17,376 nt of DNA from Rickettsia typhi (GTDB lineage Bacteria; Pseudomonadota; Alphaproteobacteria; Rickettsiales; UBA1997): contig CAMDOL010000016.1 of the NCBI GenBank assembly GCA_945903615.1, positions 1-17,376 on the forward strand. The letters are read 5' to 3'. The notes below the pieces were generated by a model. That model searched no databases. It worked only from the letters and a program-made list of their open reading frames with translations, and was not told the DNA's origin. A program made the translations under genes and the position numbers. Shown in pieces: positions 1 through 7,781 of this stretch (position 1 is its first letter; each line of letters begins with the position of its first letter).

Positions 1-1280
1 AAAATTTTAGCTTTTTTTACATCCAGCATATTTCTTAAATCTACAATCACATTACCTTTCTGCAATTGTTTTATTTTTTCTAAATCTAAATTTCTAAATT
101 CTTCCCACTCGGTTGCAATCACGGTAGCATCGGCAGATTCTATGGCTTCATAAGGGGTTGTAAAATATTTAATTGCGGAGTTCTCACCCAATTCTTTTTT
201 AGTATTTTCCATTGCCTCTTGGTCATAGGCATAAATTTTGGCGCCTTTTTTTATTAATTCTTTAATAATTGTTATTGATGGGCTGTAGCGAATATCATCA
301 GTATTTCCTTTAAATGCCAATCCTAAAATTGCAATGGTCTTGCCTTCAATATTGCCGCCATTAGCAGAGATTATTTTTTCTGCCATTTTGATTTTTCTTT
401 TATTGTTAGATTTTATAGCAGAGCTGATTAGCGATAATTCAACATCGTTTTTGTTGGCTATGTTTTCTAAAGCAAGAATGTCTTTTGGAAAGCACGAACC
501 GCCAAATCCAGGGCCGGGGTTTAAAAATTTATTGCCAATTCTAGAATCAAGCCCAATTGCTTGGCTTAATTTGCGAACATCAGCACCAACTTTTTCACAC
601 AAATTGGCAATCTCATTGATAAAACAAATTTTCATCGCCAAAAAAGAATTGGCGGCATATTTAATCATCTCAGCAGTGGTTATATCGGTAAAAATTAGCG
701 GTGCAGTTCCGGTAAAATAGCTATAAATCTCAGACATAATTTTTTTTGCCTGCTCATCTTCCAAGCCAACGACAATTCGATCTGGTCTTAAAAAATCATC
801 AATGGCACAGCCTTCGCGCAAGAATTCTGGATTAGATACAACTGAAAAATCGGCATCCTCATTAATTGTGCGGATGATTTTTTTGACCTGCATATTAGTG
901 CCGACTGGCACGGTGGATTTGGTGATGATAACTTTGTAAGAATTTATATTTTGAGCAATTTGCTGCGCAACTTTAAAAACAAAAGATAAATCAGCATTGC
1001 CAGTTTCTTCGTCTTGCGGGGTTCCAACTGCAATAAAAATTGCTTGGCAGTTTTGCACCGCACTGGCTAAATCAGTGGTAAAAGTAATTTTTTTATGAGC
1101 AATTGCTTCATCCAAAATAACTTTTAATCCTGGTTCATAAATTGGAATTATGCCGTTTTGTAGCTGTTGAATTTTGTTTGAGTTGTTGTCCACACACATA
1201 ACATTGTGACCAATTTTGGCAAAGCAAAGCCCAGAAACCAAGCCTACATAACCCGTTCCGATAACTGCGATTTTTGTCAT
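1..1280 (-). CDS. ugd: UDP-glucose 6-dehydrogenase, C-terminus cut by window edge
   Basis: Oxidises UDP-glucose to UDP-glucuronate in two NAD-dependent steps in the cytoplasm, supplying precursor for capsule, LPS or other surface sugars. I translated it by hand from the ATG at 1280-1278: 426 residues are visible with no stop, and the family is usually about 435-440, so only a short tail is missing. Seen: Rossmann motif GTGYVGL (8-14), VGTPQ (85-89), KSTVPVGT (121-128), the catalytic-Cys segment GFGGSCFPKD (258-267, Cys263), and the C-terminal NAD-binding part with GLAFKGNTDDIR (320-331). An extended -10 promoter lies about 30 bp upstream. It follows the kinase gene on the same strand but a hairpin separates them, so it is probably transcribed on its own. 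Identification is firm; the particular surface polymer served is unknown. Confidence 0.95.
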   Translation of the reverse strand, partial: MTKIAVIGTGYVGLVSGLCFAKIGHNVMCVDNNSNKIQQLQNGIIPIYEPGLKVILDEAIAHKKITFTTDLASAVQNCQAIFIAVGTPQDEETGNADLSFVFKVAQQIAQNINSYKVIITKSTVPVGTNMQVKKIIRTINEDADFSVVSNPEFLREGCAIDDFLRPDRIVVGLEDEQAKKIMSEIYSYFTGTAPLIFTDITTAEMIKYAANSFLAMKICFINEIANLCEKVGADVRKLSQAIGLDSRIGNKFLNPGPGFGGSCFPKDILALENIANKNDVELSLISSAIKSNNKRKIKMAEKIISANGGNIEGKTIAILGLAFKGNTDDIRYSPSITIIKELIKKGAKIYAYDQEAMENTKKELGENSAIKYFTTPYEAIESADATVIATEWEEFRNLDLEKIKQLQKGNVIVDLRNMLDVKKAKI

Positions 1281-1316
1281 AATAAGTTTTTATTTGTTAC
1301 TGATTGAATTGTACAA

Positions 1317-1325
1317 ATTATACCA
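1317..1325 (-). promoter_or_regulatory. Extended -10 promoter for ugd
   Basis: On the minus strand the sequence reads TTGGTATAAT, a perfect TATAAT preceded by the TGn extension. No convincing -35 hexamer lies 16-18 bp upstream, as is common for extended -10 promoters. The predicted start site near 1310 leaves a leader of about 30 nt to the ATG at 1280. This is a pattern match only. Confidence 0.55.
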
Positions 1326-1376
1326 ATTTTTAAAATGAAAATTAGTATTATTCAGAGGTTCTTTAAGTCATTTATT

Positions 1377-1410
1377 GGGCACCCCTAAAAATTAGAATTT
1401 TTAGGTGCCC
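1377..1410 (-). terminator. Strong hairpin between envZ-like gene and ugd
   Basis: Two arms of 15 paired bases (GGGCACC then TAAAAATT, and the complement AATTTTTA then GGTGCCC) enclose a two-base loop, with a CC bulge in the left arm. It sits about 26 bp past the stop of the histidine kinase gene and just upstream of the ugd promoter, the right place for a terminator of the kinase transcript. No clear U-tract follows on the minus strand, so it may be a 3'-end stabilising hairpin instead. The rest of 1281-1435 shows nothing else. Confidence 0.45.
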
Positions 1411-1435
1411 TATCATTTTAGCTTTCTATCGATTG

Positions 1436-2845
1436 CTAAATTGGCAAAGAAATCACCATTCTTAGGCCTCCTAAACCATTTTCTTTGGGGCTGTCCTCAA
1501 CTTTAATTTTTCCGCCGTGAGAGCTGATGACATCCATCACAATGGCAAGACCAAGTCCAGCGCCACCAGAGACGCTGGTTTTATCAAGATTTCTGGAATT
1601 GTCAATTCGGTAGAATGGTTTAAAAATCTCGCTGCGCTGTGCTTCAGGAATTCCGCAGCCATTATCCTCGACGATAATTTTTAAATTTTTGTTGCTGATT
1701 TTGGCTAAAATTAACACCTTGTCCCCATAGTGAAAAGAATTATCAATTAAATTTCTGATTGCTCTTTTCATTGCGTTTCTTTTGATTGGAATCGTTAATT
1801 TGTCAGCAATATCAAGCTCCTGACCAATGTTTTTGTGCATCTTTTGGTAATAAATAATAATCGTTTCTAAAAAATCTTTGATATTGACATCTTTGGTTCT
1901 TTCGCGCTGAACGCCGCCAGATTTAGAGAAATCAAGATATTCATTAATCATTCTTTCCATATCGGCAATATCAGATTTAAGTTCTAAAACTGCTTCGTCT
2001 TCATTCATCATTTCTAATTGTAATTTCATACGCGTGAGTGGCGTGCGCAAATCGTGAGAAACGGCGGAAAGCATTTGGGTGCGCTGAGAAATTTGGCGCA
2101 TAATTCTCTCCTTCATACGAATAAAAGAAATGCCCACCGATCTAATTTCTCTAGCACCCGATGGCTTGAAATCAGGCGCATCTCCGCCTCGCCCTAATTT
2201 TTCTGCGGCAATACTCAAGCCTTTAATAGATTTGATTTGATTTTTAAGAAAAATAATCGCAATTAATGAAGCTAGAATTGAAGTTAAAACCATCCACATC
2301 GTGAAAACATATTTGGATGAGCTGTTGATTCTTTTTTCAGGAACATAAAAATTTAAAACGCCATTGTGGAGTTGAACACGGACAATTAGCAAATCCTCAT
2401 CTTTAGTATGGCGCTTTATAGAAAAGGGTGTGAAGCCGTAACTTTCTAGCTCAATTTTAAAACGATTAAGTGGGTCGATAATTGGTAGAGGATCAAAAAA
2501 AGCTAAAATTTTATTATCTTCTAGCCTTTGTTCGGTGGGTTTGGTTTGTTTTTTTAACCTTGCGCTTGGTTGAAAATAAAATTTTAAATCAACGCTTCGA
2601 GAAAAAGCGTTAACCAATTGTTTGTTGCCTTTAATATCAATTGAGCTTTTAATAAACGCCATCTCACTCAAAACCCCGCGCGCCATATGTTTGCTGATAT
2701 TATCAACATAGGTGTAGAAAAAAACATAAATCGAAACAATTTGCACAACAATTGTAGGCACAACAATCATTAATACGAATCTGCCGAATAGTGATCTGGG
2801 GGTTATTTTTCTTAAAGACAAATTTTTATAATGATTAATGAGCAA
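1436..2845 (-). CDS. envZ: EnvZ-like sensor histidine kinase, orphan
   Basis: Membrane sensor kinase that autophosphorylates on His and passes phosphate to a response regulator. Domains in 469 residues: first membrane helix about 23-46, a periplasmic sensor region about 47-181, second helix about 182-200, HAMP about 200-255, HisKA with the acceptor in SAVSHDLRTPL (His264), and an HATPase domain with N-box NLIDNS (365-370), G1 DNGCGIP (394-400) and G2 GAGLGLA (428-434). All catalytic motifs are intact. The start is uncertain: no ATG lies near the N-terminus, and the listed start is a TTG at 2845 that overlaps the miaA start by 15 bp; another TTG lies at 2821. EnvZ normally pairs with OmpR; no regulator gene is adjacent, because the upstream neighbour miaA points the other way. 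Stimulus and partner cannot be read from the sequence. Confidence 0.88.
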   Translation of the reverse strand: MLINHYKNLSLRKITPRSLFGRFVLMIVVPTIVVQIVSIYVFFYTYVDNISKHMARGVLSEMAFIKSSIDIKGNKQLVNAFSRSVDLKFYFQPSARLKKQTKPTEQRLEDNKILAFFDPLPIIDPLNRFKIELESYGFTPFSIKRHTKDEDLLIVRVQLHNGVLNFYVPEKRINSSSKYVFTMWMVLTSILASLIAIIFLKNQIKSIKGLSIAAEKLGRGGDAPDFKPSGAREIRSVGISFIRMKERIMRQISQRTQMLSAVSHDLRTPLTRMKLQLEMMNEDEAVLELKSDIADMERMINEYLDFSKSGGVQRERTKDVNIKDFLETIIIYYQKMHKNIGQELDIADKLTIPIKRNAMKRAIRNLIDNSFHYGDKVLILAKISNKNLKIIVEDNGCGIPEAQRSEIFKPFYRIDNSRNLDKTSVSGGAGLGLAIVMDVISSHGGKIKVEDSPKENGLGGLRMVISLPI

Positions 2846-3730
2846 TTCAAAATTCTAATAATTTCTGGAGCAACAGCTAGCGGTAAATCAGCTTTGGCGC
2901 TTAAAATTGCCGCGCAGAAAAATGGTGTAATTATTAATGCCGATGCGATGCAACTCTATTGCGAATTGCCAATTCTTTCTGCACAACCGAGTGCTGAGGA
3001 TTTAAAACTTGCTCCTCATTTTTTGTATTCTACTTTAAAACACAATCAAAATTCTTCAGTGGCGGTTTGGTTGGATTTGGCGGTAAAACAAATTAATAAG
3101 GCATTAGAAAATGGACAATTGCCAATTGTGGTGGGTGGCACTGGGCTTTATATTTCTAAATTGATTGATGGCATAAATAAAATTCCAGAAATTGATAAGA
3201 ATCTCAAAATAGACATTCGCCAGACACTTGAAAATAGTGGTAAAAATGAGTTGATAAAAATGCTAATTGATTTGGGTGAAAATTATGAAGAGATTGTGGG
3301 GCTAGACAAACAAAGGCTATCCAGAAGGTTGGAAGTTTTAAAACAAACCGGCAAAAACCTTTCTTGGTGGCAAATCCAGCCTAAGCATATTTTTTATCCA
3401 GAAAAATATTTTTGGCACATCAACATTGAATTGCCACGCGAAAAACTTTATAAAAATTGTAATCAAAGGTTAGATTTTATGTTTAAAAGCGGCGCGGTAG
3501 AAGAGGTAAGCAAATTGTTGGCGCAAAATCCAGCAGAGGATTCTGGTATTTTTAAGACAATTGGTTTTTTGGAAATCAAAAATTATTTGCAAGGAAATGT
3601 TGATCAGAAGCAAGTGATAGAAATTGCTGCGCAAAAAACCAGAAACTATGCCAAACGACAATTGACATGGTTTCGCAACCAGTTCAAAAATAAAATTGTT
3701 ATTGCGGATGGATTAGATTTTAACTTTTAG
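2831..3730 (+). CDS. miaA: tRNA dimethylallyltransferase
   Basis: Transfers a dimethylallyl group to N6 of A37 in tRNAs reading UNN codons, the first step to ms2i6A. Its 299 residues match the family length. Seen: P-loop GATASGKS (13-20), the NADAMQLY segment (36-43) corresponding to the substrate-binding Asp region, GGTGLYI (102-108), the DKQRLSRRLEVL segment, KTIGFLEI, and a C-terminal QKTRNYAKRQLTWFR stretch typical of MiaA. The ATG start lies inside the 5' end of the divergent kinase gene and the 3' end overlaps the convergent glutaredoxin gene by 18 bp, so both ends are shared with neighbours. Any promoter must lie inside the kinase coding region. Confidence 0.95.
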   Translation: MINEQFKILIISGATASGKSALALKIAAQKNGVIINADAMQLYCELPILSAQPSAEDLKLAPHFLYSTLKHNQNSSVAVWLDLAVKQINKALENGQLPIVVGGTGLYISKLIDGINKIPEIDKNLKIDIRQTLENSGKNELIKMLIDLGENYEEIVGLDKQRLSRRLEVLKQTGKNLSWWQIQPKHIFYPEKYFWHINIELPREKLYKNCNQRLDFMFKSGAVEEVSKLLAQNPAEDSGIFKTIGFLEIKNYLQGNVDQKQVIEIAAQKTRNYAKRQLTWFRNQFKNKIVIADGLDFNF

Positions 3731-4027
3731 CAATTCTTGCAATTCGCCAGATTCATACATCTCTTTTATAATATCACAACCACCAATAAATTCACCTTGC
3801 ACATAAAGTTGAGGGATGGTTGGCCAATCAGAAAATTCTTTAATTCCTTGACGCAATTCTGGGTCTTTTAAAATATCAATATCTTTAAAATCAACGCCCA
3901 GCTTGCTCAAAAGATGGCACACCGTTGCTGAAAATCCGCATTGAGGGAAATCTTTAGTGCCTTTCATATAAAGCACTACATTGTTATTTTTTATGGTCGC
4001 TTGAATTTCTTCGTTGATATTGGTCAT
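3713..4027 (-). CDS. grxD: Monothiol CGFS glutaredoxin (Grx4 type)
   Basis: A 104-residue monothiol glutaredoxin of the Grx4/Grx5 class, which binds and transfers [2Fe-2S] clusters with glutathione and acts in iron-sulfur assembly and iron sensing. Seen: the active site CGFS (Cys30), preceded by the KGTK loop (22-25), the WPTIPQLYV segment with the cis-Pro (68-76), and the glutathione-binding GGCD (82-85). It is the last gene of the nlpD-like > bolA > grx run, 57 bp after bolA. BolA-Grx4 pairing is a known functional complex, which supports both calls. Its stop lies inside the 3' end of miaA. Confidence 0.95.
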   Translation of the reverse strand: MTNINEEIQATIKNNNVVLYMKGTKDFPQCGFSATVCHLLSKLGVDFKDIDILKDPELRQGIKEFSDWPTIPQLYVQGEFIGGCDIIKEMYESGELQELLKVKI

Positions 4028-4084
4028 AAATTGTTTTTGGAAAATTATAAGAGGTCAGCAGTTTAATTTGGCAAATAGCAAAAA

Positions 4085-4312
4085 TCAAGCCGAGGTTTTT
4101 AGCTGCATAGCGTGGAGAATGTCTCCCAAATAACCCTTGAGAGCTTCATTGACCATTTTATGTTGCGCCACTCGACTTTTGCCAGCAAAAGATTGATCGA
4201 CAATTTTCACGCTGTAATGATTGTCATCGCCAGCTAAATCGATGATCTCTATTTGGGCACTCGGAAAAGATTTAATGATAAGATCATAAAGATCGCTTTG
4301 AGAAATTGTCAT
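4085..4312 (-). CDS. bolA: BolA-family protein
   Basis: A small 75-residue BolA-like protein. The family partners with CGFS glutaredoxins to hold a bridging [2Fe-2S] cluster, and some members influence morphology or transcription. Seen: the SAQIEIIDLAGDDNHYSVKI region that forms the core sheet, followed by FAGKSRVAQHKMVNEAL, the usual helix-strand pattern with the conserved R-x-x-x-H. The length is that of the short BolA/YrbA/IbaG subfamily, so the gene name is generic. It lies 9 bp after the nlpD-like gene and upstream of grxD, consistent with one transcript. Confidence 0.9.
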   Translation of the reverse strand: MTISQSDLYDLIIKSFPSAQIEIIDLAGDDNHYSVKIVDQSFAGKSRVAQHKMVNEALKGYLGDILHAMQLKTSA

Positions 4313-4321
4313 TGGTTTGGA

Positions 4322-5236
4322 TTATAAATAAAGTTTTGGATTAACTGCCTCACGACCTTTTCTAAGGCCAAAATATAGTTGGGGAGATTTAACATTGCCA
4401 GTTGAGCCAACGGTGGCAATATTCTGATCTTTTGTAACCCTCATCCCTCTTTGTACATTGGTTTTGTCTAAATGAGCATATGCAGAAATCCATCCGCCAG
4501 AATGTTTAATTATAATTAAGTTTCCGTAACCGCGTAACTCATTGCCAACATATGCCACAACACCATCCTCGGCGGCTTTAACATTGTCACCATTTTTAGC
4601 TTTGATGTTAATGCCATCATTATAAAGACCACCCGGTTTGGCACCAAATTCAGAAATGATCTCGCCTTTAATTGGCCAAACAAAGTGATTGTTTTTATGA
4701 TCGAGGGTTGGTTCAGGCAAGGGATCGTTGGTCAGGGTTTTTTGGCTCTCAACTTTTTTATAAGCAACTGAAGATTGAGGAGATTCGGCGCTGGGCGCTA
4801 TAGAATTTATAACTTTTAGTGTTTGCCCAACCTTTACTGAATAAGGCTCAGCAAGATTATTGGAGGCAATTAAGTTATTAACATTCATCCCATATTTTCT
4901 AGAAATGCTGTAAAGAGTATCACCAATGGCAACTTGATAATATTGACCGGAAGGTAGATTAATTTTATCGCCAGATTTTAAAATATATGGCGGAGTCAAA
5001 TTGTTTTCATTGATGAGGTCGCGCAAAGCAACGTTATATTTTTTGGCGATGCTGTAAATAGTTTCTCCACTGGCAATTATAATTGCGGTGGATTTGGTGT
5101 CATTTTTATATTTATTTTTGGAAGAGCTGCGATCGTAAACGGTGGTTCCCCGATCAATAATTGGAGCTTTGGGCTGGCTGCACGAAGCCAACATAATTGT
5201 TAATAATAAAGATAGGGCCTTGATAAACTTTTGCAT
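4322..5236 (-). CDS. nlpD: NlpD-like LysM/degenerate-LytM lipoprotein
   Basis: A 304-residue predicted lipoprotein. A lipobox LASC places the acylated Cys at 19. Two LysM peptidoglycan-binding repeats follow (about 52-95 and 100-142), then a C-terminal M23/LytM domain (about 186-304). The LytM domain resembles E. coli NlpD around LRGYGNLIIIKH and SAYAHL but lacks most zinc ligands: the usual HxGID reads NDGIN (206-210) and the usual HLHFE reads QLYFG (286-290). NlpD and EnvC carry the same kind of degenerate domain and activate cell-wall amidases at division instead of cutting peptidoglycan, so that is the likely role. It is the first gene of the nlpD-bolA-grx run and has its own candidate promoter. 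ATG start at 5236. Confidence 0.88.
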   Translation of the reverse strand: MQKFIKALSLLLTIMLASCSQPKAPIIDRGTTVYDRSSSKNKYKNDTKSTAIIIASGETIYSIAKKYNVALRDLINENNLTPPYILKSGDKINLPSGQYYQVAIGDTLYSISRKYGMNVNNLIASNNLAEPYSVKVGQTLKVINSIAPSAESPQSSVAYKKVESQKTLTNDPLPEPTLDHKNNHFVWPIKGEIISEFGAKPGGLYNDGINIKAKNGDNVKAAEDGVVAYVGNELRGYGNLIIIKHSGGWISAYAHLDKTNVQRGMRVTKDQNIATVGSTGNVKSPQLYFGLRKGREAVNPKLYL

Positions 5237-5257
5237 CTTAAATTTCTATTTTTAAAG

Positions 5258-5286
5258 TTGATAGATTCTATTAATCATAACATAAT
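5258..5286 (+). promoter_or_regulatory. Candidate promoter for prepilin peptidase gene
   Basis: On the plus strand, TTGATA (5258-5263), a 17-bp spacer and CATAAT (5281-5286) form a good sigma-70-type match. Transcription would begin near 5293, only a few bases before the ATG at 5300. This argues for that start over the in-frame TTG at 5231, and would make the message almost leaderless. It overlaps the minus-strand promoter of the nlpD-like gene. Confidence 0.4.
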
Positions 5287-5292
5287 TATCAA
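5265..5292 (-). promoter_or_regulatory. Candidate promoter for nlpD-bolA-grxD
   Basis: On the minus strand, TTGATA (5292-5287) and TAGAAT (5270-5265) are separated by 16 bp; each matches the sigma-70 consensus at five of six positions. The predicted start leaves a leader of roughly 20 nt before the ATG at 5236. AT-rich DNA produces such matches by chance, so confidence is moderate. Confidence 0.45.
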
Positions 5293-5299
5293 ATTTTTA

Positions 5300-6115
5300 A
5301 TGCTCACTTTTAACATTGGTTTTATTCTAATTTCTGGCCTTTGTTTTGGCAGTTTTATTACCATGGCAAGCCATCGATTTGCTGATGAAAATATTTCGGT
5401 TCACGATTTTATTTTTCAAAATTCGTTTTGCCCTAACTGCAATAATAAACTAAAATTCAAACATTTATTTCCGGTTTTTTCTTGGCTCTTTTCTAAAGGA
5501 AAATGTGGTTTTTGTTCTGGAAAAATTTCTTGGCGTTATCCGCTTATTGAAATTGCCACCGCCTTATTATTTTTGGTAGTTTTTTTAACGCTCGGCGCCA
5601 AAGTTGATCTCAAATTGTTGTTGATTTTATTGATGGCGGTGGTTTTGATGATAATGGTGGTGGTTGATTTGGAGCATTATTTTATTCCTGATTTTACTCA
5701 AATTATTTTAGCAATTTTAGCGCTGATTTATCATCTAATTATCCCTACCAAATATGGACTTTCATATTATCTCCTATCAGCAAGTGGCTTTTTTGTTTTT
5801 GGTTTGATTTTGCATTATGGATTTTCTTTTTTCACCAAAAAGCAAGGAATTGGTGAAGATGATTTAAAATTTTTTGCAGTTGCTGGATTGATGCTGGGCA
5901 TTGACCAGTTGCTGGTCTTTATGATTCTAAGTGGCGCTCTGGGAATGATTTTTGGTGTGGTTTGGATGCGCTTAAAAAAAGATAATACATTTCCATTTGC
6001 TCCATCATTGGCTTTGGCTTTCTTAAGTTGTGCCTTGTTCAAAATTAATTATATTGAGAGCTTCGGAATGCTGTTATATTTGTTTGAAAAATATATCACC
6101 AAAACTGCGTATTAA
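5300..6115 (+). CDS. pilD: Type IV prepilin peptidase / N-methyltransferase (PilD)
   Basis: Inner-membrane aspartyl protease that cleaves and usually N-methylates prepilins and pseudopilins for type IV pili or type II secretion. From the ATG at 5300 it has 271 residues, within the family range. Seen: an N-terminal membrane helix ending in FGSF (16-19); a cytoplasmic loop with two CxxC pairs (Cys44/47 and 69/72), the zinc-type arrangement; the first catalytic Asp in VVDLEHYFIPD (Asp123); the second in GIGEDDLK (Asp188 by spacing to the Lys); and several more membrane helices. The second motif reads GEDD where GxGD is expected. An in-frame TTG at 5231 would add 23 residues, but that extension overlaps the 5' end of the nlpD-like gene and lies upstream of the likely promoter. 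Confidence 0.9.
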   Translation: MLTFNIGFILISGLCFGSFITMASHRFADENISVHDFIFQNSFCPNCNNKLKFKHLFPVFSWLFSKGKCGFCSGKISWRYPLIEIATALLFLVVFLTLGAKVDLKLLLILLMAVVLMIMVVVDLEHYFIPDFTQIILAILALIYHLIIPTKYGLSYYLLSASGFFVFGLILHYGFSFFTKKQGIGEDDLKFFAVAGLMLGIDQLLVFMILSGALGMIFGVVWMRLKKDNTFPFAPSLALAFLSCALFKINYIESFGMLLYLFEKYITKTAY

Positions 6116-6155
6116 AAGGTCGCGTATCATTTTGGTTTCTATTGATTATTAGATA

Positions 6156-6183
6156 TTGATTTAAGATTTTTAGCATATATTAT
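6156..6183 (+). promoter_or_regulatory. Candidate promoter for secretin gene
   Basis: TTGATT (6156-6161), a 16-bp spacer and TATTAT (6178-6183) lie about 50 bp before the GTG start of the secretin gene, in the 116-bp gap after pilD. The same gap contains a C-rich run near 6208-6221 but no recognisable Shine-Dalgarno sequence for the secretin start. Confidence 0.35.
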
Positions 6184-6231
6184 TGACCAAATTTTTAGTC
6201 AAATACACCTCCCACCCCCCAACACAAAATA

Positions 6232-7779
6232 GTGATAAAATTTTTAGCTAATACATCATTAAAAAATCTCCAATTTTTGTTGACAACCTTGGTGTTATTT
6301 TCCTCTTTGTCTGGCTGCTCTCAGGGCAAGGTTGATCCTTTTGATCGCCAAACTGGTGCTACTAAACAAGAAATCAGAGATATTTTTTTTGGTGATAAAT
6401 CTAAAAAATCAGCCGATGGTTCTTTAATTCCTAAGCTCAACTCCATTCCTCAAAGCTCGCGGATGATTGCGATTCCCTTGCCTCCCAAAGCTAGCGCTGA
6501 AAAATTAATTTCATTTTCAGTGACTGATCAAGTTCCACTCAAGGAAGTTCTTATCGAATTGGCAAAAGCTGCCAAGATAGATGTTGACCTTGACCCAGAA
6601 ATTGATGGGGGGGTAATCGTAAATGCCAAGAATCGCCCTTTGGTTGAAATTTTAGATCGAGTTTGTGATATGGGAGGTCTGCGCTACACCTTGGCAAATA
6701 ATCGCCTTCGTGTTGAAAAAGATCTTCCTTTTGCCAAAAATTACGCACTGGATTTTTTGATTGATGGTGATTTATGGGCATCGGTTGAAACCAATGTTCT
6801 GGCTTTGCTTGCTGACAAATCTAGTTCTGGTGGCTCAGTCTCCTCCAATAAATTGTCAAATATAATGACTATTTTTGCTAGTCAAAAAAATCATATCAAA
6901 ATTGCTAGCTATCTTGAGCAAGTTAGAAAAAGTTCTTCGGCTCAAGTTTTGATTGAGGCAAAAGTTGTAGAAGTTACTCTCAACGATAACTATAAAACTG
7001 GTATAAACTGGGATTGGATTTCTGGCACAGATAAAGTTACTCAAAATGCTAATGGAGCTGACGGTACAAATCCAATCCAATTTATTTTGGGAAGCAGAGA
7101 TTTGCTTGGTGGCAGCATTTCCTCAAAGGTCAGTGCTTTAGAGCAATTTGGAACCGTTAAAGCTATTGCTAGTCCAAGAATTAATGTTCTGAACAATCAA
7201 AAAGCTACTCTGAATTTTACGCGCAAGTTAATTTATTTTACCAACGATGCTGTTACCAATACTATAAACTCAAACAACGCCGGCACCAACACACAAAATG
7301 TTTCAACCTCCACTAAGCATGAAGAGCCGACCGGAACCGAATTAACAATCGTAACATCAATAGATTTGGCCACCAATGAAGTCACGCTCAATGTTAAGCC
7401 AAAAATTACCATCAAAACTGACGATGTAATCCAGACAGTTGTTATCCCTGGAGTAAAAGAACCAATCACCAATAAAATTCCAACTATTAATGTGAGAGAA
7501 TTAAGCACTACCGCTAAAATCCAGAGTGGTAGCGTTTTGGTTATTGGCGGCGTGATGAGTGAAAATACTATCAATGATGATATTGGGATTCCATTTCTAG
7601 GGCAAATTCCGGTTTTGGGTTATTTATTCAAGCAGGTTACTAAATCATCATCAGTTACTGAAACGGTAATTTTTGTTAAAGCTACTATCGTTGGAACTGG
7701 TGATGGTATTGGTGCATATGATCGTCAAGTTCACGATACTTTCACATCAAGTTCAAGACCATTTTTCAACTCCAACTAA
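6232..7779 (+). CDS. Secretin lipoprotein, MshL/PilQ/GspD type
   Basis: Outer-membrane secretin that forms the gated channel of type IV pilus or type II secretion systems. The 515-residue product begins at a GTG and has a lipobox LSGC (Cys29), so it may be self-piloting. Domains: a proline-rich linker, an STN/N0-like domain about 93-165 (VPLKEVLIELAKAAKIDVDL), a second N-domain about 170-237, and the C-terminal secretin domain about 238-487 with VLIEAKVVEVTLND, the GTVKAIASPRINVLNNQKA segment (308-326), the Asn/Thr-rich variable loop (338-366), and GSVLVIGGVMSE plus PFLGQIPVLGYLF near the end. The layout is closest to MSHA-pilus MshL, but subtype assignment is from memory of the family. It starts 116 bp after pilD and is followed 2 bp later by a membrane-protein gene. 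No pilin, ATPase or platform gene is in the window. Confidence 0.9.
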   Translation: MIKFLANTSLKNLQFLLTTLVLFSSLSGCSQGKVDPFDRQTGATKQEIRDIFFGDKSKKSADGSLIPKLNSIPQSSRMIAIPLPPKASAEKLISFSVTDQVPLKEVLIELAKAAKIDVDLDPEIDGGVIVNAKNRPLVEILDRVCDMGGLRYTLANNRLRVEKDLPFAKNYALDFLIDGDLWASVETNVLALLADKSSSGGSVSSNKLSNIMTIFASQKNHIKIASYLEQVRKSSSAQVLIEAKVVEVTLNDNYKTGINWDWISGTDKVTQNANGADGTNPIQFILGSRDLLGGSISSKVSALEQFGTVKAIASPRINVLNNQKATLNFTRKLIYFTNDAVTNTINSNNAGTNTQNVSTSTKHEEPTGTELTIVTSIDLATNEVTLNVKPKITIKTDDVIQTVVIPGVKEPITNKIPTINVRELSTTAKIQSGSVLVIGGVMSENTINDDIGIPFLGQIPVLGYLFKQVTKSSSVTETVIFVKATIVGTGDGIGAYDRQVHDTFTSSSRPFFNSN

Positions 7780-7781
7780 TT

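Noticed and set aside
334..720. Open frame on the plus strand, 128 codons
   Set aside because: It lies antisense to well-conserved ugd sequence including the catalytic-Cys segment; no family resemblance.
7233..7574. Hydrophobic open frame antisense to the secretin gene
   Set aside because: It mirrors the Asn/Thr/Val-rich loop of the secretin; the sense frame has clear secretin motifs.
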